Of a stretch of 64,000 bases of DNA, positions 62,773-64,000 are shown one piece after another. This stretch comes from Hyphomicrobium sp. 12-62-95 (GTDB taxonomy: Bacteria; Pseudomonadota; Alphaproteobacteria; Rhizobiales; Hyphomicrobiaceae). The stretch's first letter is position 1, and the number at the start of each line of letters is the position of its first letter. The notes beneath the pieces are model-generated. The model was not told where the DNA came from and searched no databases. It saw only the letters and a program-made list of their open reading frames with translations. The DNA is taken from the NCBI GenBank assembly GCA_002279935.1, contig NCCZ01000009.1, positions 64,147 to 128,146 of the forward strand, read 5' to 3'. A program made the translations under genes and the position numbers.

Positions 62773-62862
62773 TCAGATGACGTCGATTTCGGCCGGCAGG
62801 TAGGACGTCACTTCGAGGCCGACTTCCTGTTCGCGAACGGCGGGCTTGGTCCAGGTCTTCAT
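62773..62862 (-). CDS. pqqA: PQQ precursor peptide PqqA
   Basis: This 29-residue peptide starts MKTWTKPAVREQEVGLEV and carries the conserved Glu-Val-Thr-Ser-Tyr, whose Glu and Tyr are crosslinked by PqqE into the PQQ skeleton. It is too short for standard gene callers. GGAGGA precedes the ATG by a few bases. It is the first gene of the operon. Confidence 0.96.
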   Translation of the reverse strand: MKTWTKPAVREQEVGLEVTSYLPAEIDVI

Positions 62863-63427
62863 ATTGGTGTCCTCCAAAGACAGCGTTTCCAGTGTTCGTT
62901 TCTTGTCTTGTTGTCGAGATCCCCTCCGAAGGGCCTTCCTTCTTGATCCAGGTCTCCCGCCCGGGTCATTCGGGAAATCGGCTTCGCGCCAATCTCGATT
63001 GGTTCTAAGACCACGTTTGACCCCTTCCCATCAAGTCACTTGGGGTCACGAAAGCGTGTGGCCTAACAGAACTTTAGCCGCCGATAAGGCGAGCTTTGCG
63101 TGGGGTCAAATAGCGGGGCTCGCAGGGGCGGGTGCGGCGGGCGGGAGGGCGTGGCGGCTTTTGAGGGGATTTAGAAATATTTCCCTGCGTACTCGCTTTT
63201 TTTCGGAATGAATTTCTCTTTATGTGGGCCAAATCTTTTCACTTGAAGCATGATTTTGCTGTGTTATCTTCGGCTGGCTTTGTGATGAAGGTGCGGCGCG
63301 CGGGTTGGTGCGGCCGCAGGTGTGATTTCAGGCTGGATTTCTGGCAGGGACCGTCGCAGGACACACCTTCAAACGAGGGCGTCCAAGCGGTGGCGTCTGC
63401 CGTAATTCCTGCCTCTGAGAGGTTCGT
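62863..63427. promoter_or_regulatory. Divergent region between pqqA and the cobA-like gene
   Basis: This 565-base stretch has no supported gene. It must hold the pqq promoter and one for the cobA-like gene. A palindrome (ccaatctcgattgg near 62989) could be an operator. I looked for a cobalamin riboswitch before cobA and did not recognise its conserved boxes. The open frames here lack ribosome-binding sites. Confidence 0.5.
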
Positions 63428-64000
63428 ATGACGGGTTCGCATGCGGCGGGCGCACCAGCGCCGGGCCGCGTTCAGTTGATCGGTTGCGGTCCGGGCGATC
63501 CGGACCTTCTGACAGTGCGGGCCGTGCAGCGGATCGCTGCGGCCGACGTGCTGGTCGTCGACCGGCTCGTCGGCGAGGGAGTGCTGGCGCATGCGCGGGC
63601 GGATGCTGTGATCATCTCTGTCGGCAAGGAAGCCGGTGGGCCGTCGACTGCGCAGGATGAGATTAACCGCATTCTCGTGCGCGAGGCGCTCAAAGGGCAC
63701 GTCGTAGCGCGGCTCAAGGGCGGCGACGGGTTCGTGTTTGGACGGGCTGCGGAAGAGATCGCCGCTGTGCGGGCTGCTGGCATCGACATCGAAATCGTGC
63801 CTGGGATCACGGCGGCGCATGCGTGCGCGGCCAGCATCGCGCTGCCGTTGACGTTGCGCGAAAGCGTGCGCCAGTTCTCGCTCGTGACGGGCGCGACGGC
63901 GGACGGCGACATCGATCTCGATTGGACTGCGCTGGCGGCACCGGGACAGGCGTTCGCTATTTATATGGGCGTGCGCACGGCGCGCACAGTGCGCCAGAAG
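63428..64000 (+). CDS. cobA: Uroporphyrinogen-III C-methyltransferase (SUMT), 3' end beyond the window
   Basis: This enzyme methylates uroporphyrinogen III at C2 and C7, feeding sirohaem and cobalamin synthesis. The first 191 residues are visible, ending at the window edge without a stop. Motifs are VQLIGCGPGDPDLLTVRA at the N-terminus, VISVGKE-like IISVGKEAGG, ARLKGGDGFVFGRAAEE and VPGITAAHACAA. It could be a stand-alone CobA or the C-terminal type in a CysG fusion, but the N-terminus here argues for CobA. Cobalamin is needed by the mutase and ammonia-lyase in this window. Confidence 0.93.
   Translation, partial: MTGSHAAGAPAPGRVQLIGCGPGDPDLLTVRAVQRIAAADVLVVDRLVGEGVLAHARADAVIISVGKEAGGPSTAQDEINRILVREALKGHVVARLKGGDGFVFGRAAEEIAAVRAAGIDIEIVPGITAAHACAASIALPLTLRESVRQFSLVTGATADGDIDLDWTALAAPGQAFAIYMGVRTARTVRQK

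Noticed and set aside
63222..63427. Cobalamin riboswitch or small gene before cobA
   Set aside because: I could not find the conserved B12-box or the other riboswitch boxes, and the open frame here has no ribosome-binding site.

Overview
The window looks like a chromosome segment of a methylotrophic alphaproteobacterium of the order Hyphomicrobiales, most like Hyphomicrobium. Three things point there: high GC, a tetrahydromethanopterin (H4MPT) formaldehyde-oxidation cluster with fae, mch, mtdB and mptG, and a complete pqqABCDE operon for the cofactor of methanol dehydrogenase. An alphaproteobacterial fbc/pet (cytochrome bc1) operon and dispersed palindromic repeats typical of the group agree. 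The genus is an inference from gene content; no rRNA is present.

Layout. 1-4.7 kb: a pirin, small membrane proteins, a duplicated His-rich protein and a fused ethanolamine ammonia-lyase (EutB-EutC), with an echo of its own 3' end downstream. 4.7-12.2 kb: a membrane desaturase, then the two methylmalonyl-CoA mutase subunits, separated by a Uma2-family gene and an opposite-strand, frameshifted secreted-protein gene. 12.5-18 kb: a YjgR/DUF853 ATPase, a small cytochrome c, a patatin-like lipoprotein, Fe-type superoxide dismutase and a SOUL protein. 18.5-22 kb: a MacA/MacB-like tripartite ABC system. 22-26 kb: an H-NS-like protein, CCA-adding enzyme and a Nudix CoA pyrophosphatase. 27-32 kb: hemF and two tandem paralogous ABC exporters. 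33-36 kb: petABC. 36-40 kb: mtnP, apt, mtnA and a class II aldolase, which together read as a methylthioadenosine/5'-deoxyadenosine salvage route of the DHAP-shunt type. 40-48 kb: small secreted proteins, an outer-membrane barrel, rlmB, tRNA-Tyr with an unusual structured repeat array behind it, DoxX, DUF2478, a solute-binding protein, an L,D-transpeptidase, pcm and a lipoprotein.

48.9-64 kb is the methylotrophy island. It holds an MfnF-like protein, a HisA/HisF-like barrel, fae, a CitG-like protein, a RimK-like ligase, mch, an ATP-grasp protein, mtdB, mptG, a pterin dehydratase, folK, a cytochrome c and pqqEDCBA, and the window ends inside a cobA-like gene. Fae, MtdB and Mch oxidise formaldehyde on H4MPT. 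MptG, the MfnF-like protein and probably the ATP-grasp, CitG-like and HisA-like proteins serve synthesis of the cofactor. PQQ serves the periplasmic alcohol dehydrogenase that makes the formaldehyde.

Most noteworthy: (i) mtdB is broken by what looks like a 65-70 nt out-of-frame deletion in its Rossmann fold; (ii) behind tRNA-Tyr there are three two-hairpin units whose first stems show full compensatory covariation around an invariant CTTG loop; (iii) the last 17 codons of the eutBC fusion recur 168 bp downstream with only synonymous differences; (iv) palindromic repeats punctuate the H4MPT operon. I found no CRISPR array, prophage, rRNA or clear insertion sequence.
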